A model generated the notes under the pieces. The model saw nothing but the letters and a program-made list of their open reading frames with translations. It was not told the DNA's origin and did no database searches. Of a DNA stretch of 52,968 bases, positions 52,688 to 52,968 are shown piece by piece. Each line of letters starts with the position of its first letter. The stretch's first letter is position 1. Source of the stretch: Nitratireductor sp. XY-223. GTDB taxonomy: Bacteria > Pseudomonadota > Alphaproteobacteria > Rhizobiales > Rhizobiaceae. The position numbers and the translations under genes are program-made. The stretch spans positions 1-52,968 of the forward strand of contig NZ_SPNT01000016.1 in NCBI RefSeq assembly GCF_004959855.1, in the 5' to 3' direction.

Positions 52688-52963
52688 TCACTCCTTAAAT
52701 TGCGATGTGGATGAGACAGCGGGCGACGCCGCTTCGGTATTGCCTGCGCGGGCCGAGCGGGCGCGGCGGGCCGGTCTGTCGGTGTCCGTTTCCGGCAACC
52801 CATCCTTGCGCGCTTTTGCAAAAGTGCGGTCGCTGTCGAGGAACGCTTCGAGCATGAAGGGGATGAGATCGGCGACGGATTCGGTTTCGCCGTAGGTGGC
52901 GCGGTAAAGGGCGGCATTATCCGGACTCTTTGTACCTGTCTCATCATGGCGCGGCGTTTCCAC
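52688..52963 (-). CDS. Small hypothetical protein (possibly cut by the window edge)
   Basis: A 91-residue protein of unknown function, rich in charged residues with a central ADLIPFMLEAFLDSDRTFAKAR helix. The GTG at 52963 is only a provisional start, because the frame may continue beyond the window. It ends 3 bp before the DUF736 gene and is probably part of the same operon, so it likely belongs to the element's maintenance or transfer functions. Confidence 0.5.
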   Translation of the reverse strand: METPRHDETGTKSPDNAALYRATYGETESVADLIPFMLEAFLDSDRTFAKARKDGLPETDTDRPARRARSARAGNTEAASPAVSSTSQFKE

Positions 52964-52968
52964 GACTG

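Larger units (their letters stand above)
34165..52968. mobile_element. Integrated element with defence cargo (left part; right end outside)
   Basis: The left boundary lies between the lipase start (34089) and the end of a large serine recombinase gene (34165). Everything to the right differs from the host in gene content and, locally, in base composition: toxin-antitoxin pairs, an ietAS-like pair, a nuclease-NTPase, truncated genes and DUF736 cargo typical of alphaproteobacterial conjugative elements. For comparison, bases 44221-44280 contain 25 G+C of 60, while host bases 16621-16680 contain 43 of 60. No second attachment site is visible, so the right end must be outside the window. Confidence 0.7.

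Noticed and set aside
1-52968. CRISPR arrays, rRNA genes and insertion sequences with transposase genes
   Set aside because: No regularly spaced direct repeats, no rRNA-like conserved blocks and no DDE transposase motifs were seen on either strand.

Overview
The window looks like an alphaproteobacterial chromosome, most likely Hyphomicrobiales (Rhizobiales). The left 34 kb is GC-rich, with tightly packed ATGA/TAATG-overlapping genes, a class III adenylate cyclase, a LacI-controlled MalFGK-type ABC catabolic operon and a Caulobacter-like flagellin glycosylation cluster. The genus cannot be fixed from the sequence alone.

Layout. (1) 0.4-5.0 kb: an adenylate cyclase; a minus-strand XRE-cupin regulator/GNAT pair; a glutathione S-transferase; and an ArsR/SRPBCC pair with a probably leaderless regulator. 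(2) 5.3-15.4 kb: a pseudaminic acid operon. It holds pseB, pseC, pseI and pseF, then a methyltransferase, a PseH-like acetyltransferase, an unusual SDR/ATP-grasp fusion, a HAD phosphatase and a TPR-glycosyltransferase resembling the flagellin glycosyltransferase FlmG. No PseG hydrolase is visible. (3) 15.5-32.4 kb: one long plus-strand catabolic operon under a promoter with two LacI-type operators 31 bp apart. It encodes a Gfo/Idh dehydrogenase, CoA-transferase, enoyl-CoA hydratase, aldehyde dehydrogenase, complete ABC sugar importer, two GMC oxidoreductases, an SDR, a Dabb protein, a DUF993 aldolase-like protein, its own LacI regulator and a glycerate kinase. The substrate is not evident. A lipase-like lipoprotein gene abuts it tail to tail.

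(4) From about 34.1 kb to the right edge: an integrated element. A large serine recombinase marks its left end and DUF736 conjugative-type cargo lies at the right edge. Between them is a mosaic defence island: an AbiE-type toxin-antitoxin pair whose toxin carries WYL and zinc-finger extensions; an AAA ATPase/subtilase pair resembling ietAS; a 990-residue AT-rich protein combining an HsdR-like nuclease domain, a P-loop NTPase and two tandem cold-shock domains; a frameshifted nuclease-NTPase (Avs-like) remnant; a three-Cys-motif partner gene joined tail to tail with that remnant; and a second AbiE pair.

The strongest candidates for undescribed biology are the nuclease/NTPase/tandem cold-shock protein at 43,075-46,047, the AbiEii-WYL-zinc-finger toxin, the SDR/ATP-grasp fusion inside a nonulosonic-acid operon, and the unassigned catabolic pathway. 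All functional names rest on motif reading; no database search was run.
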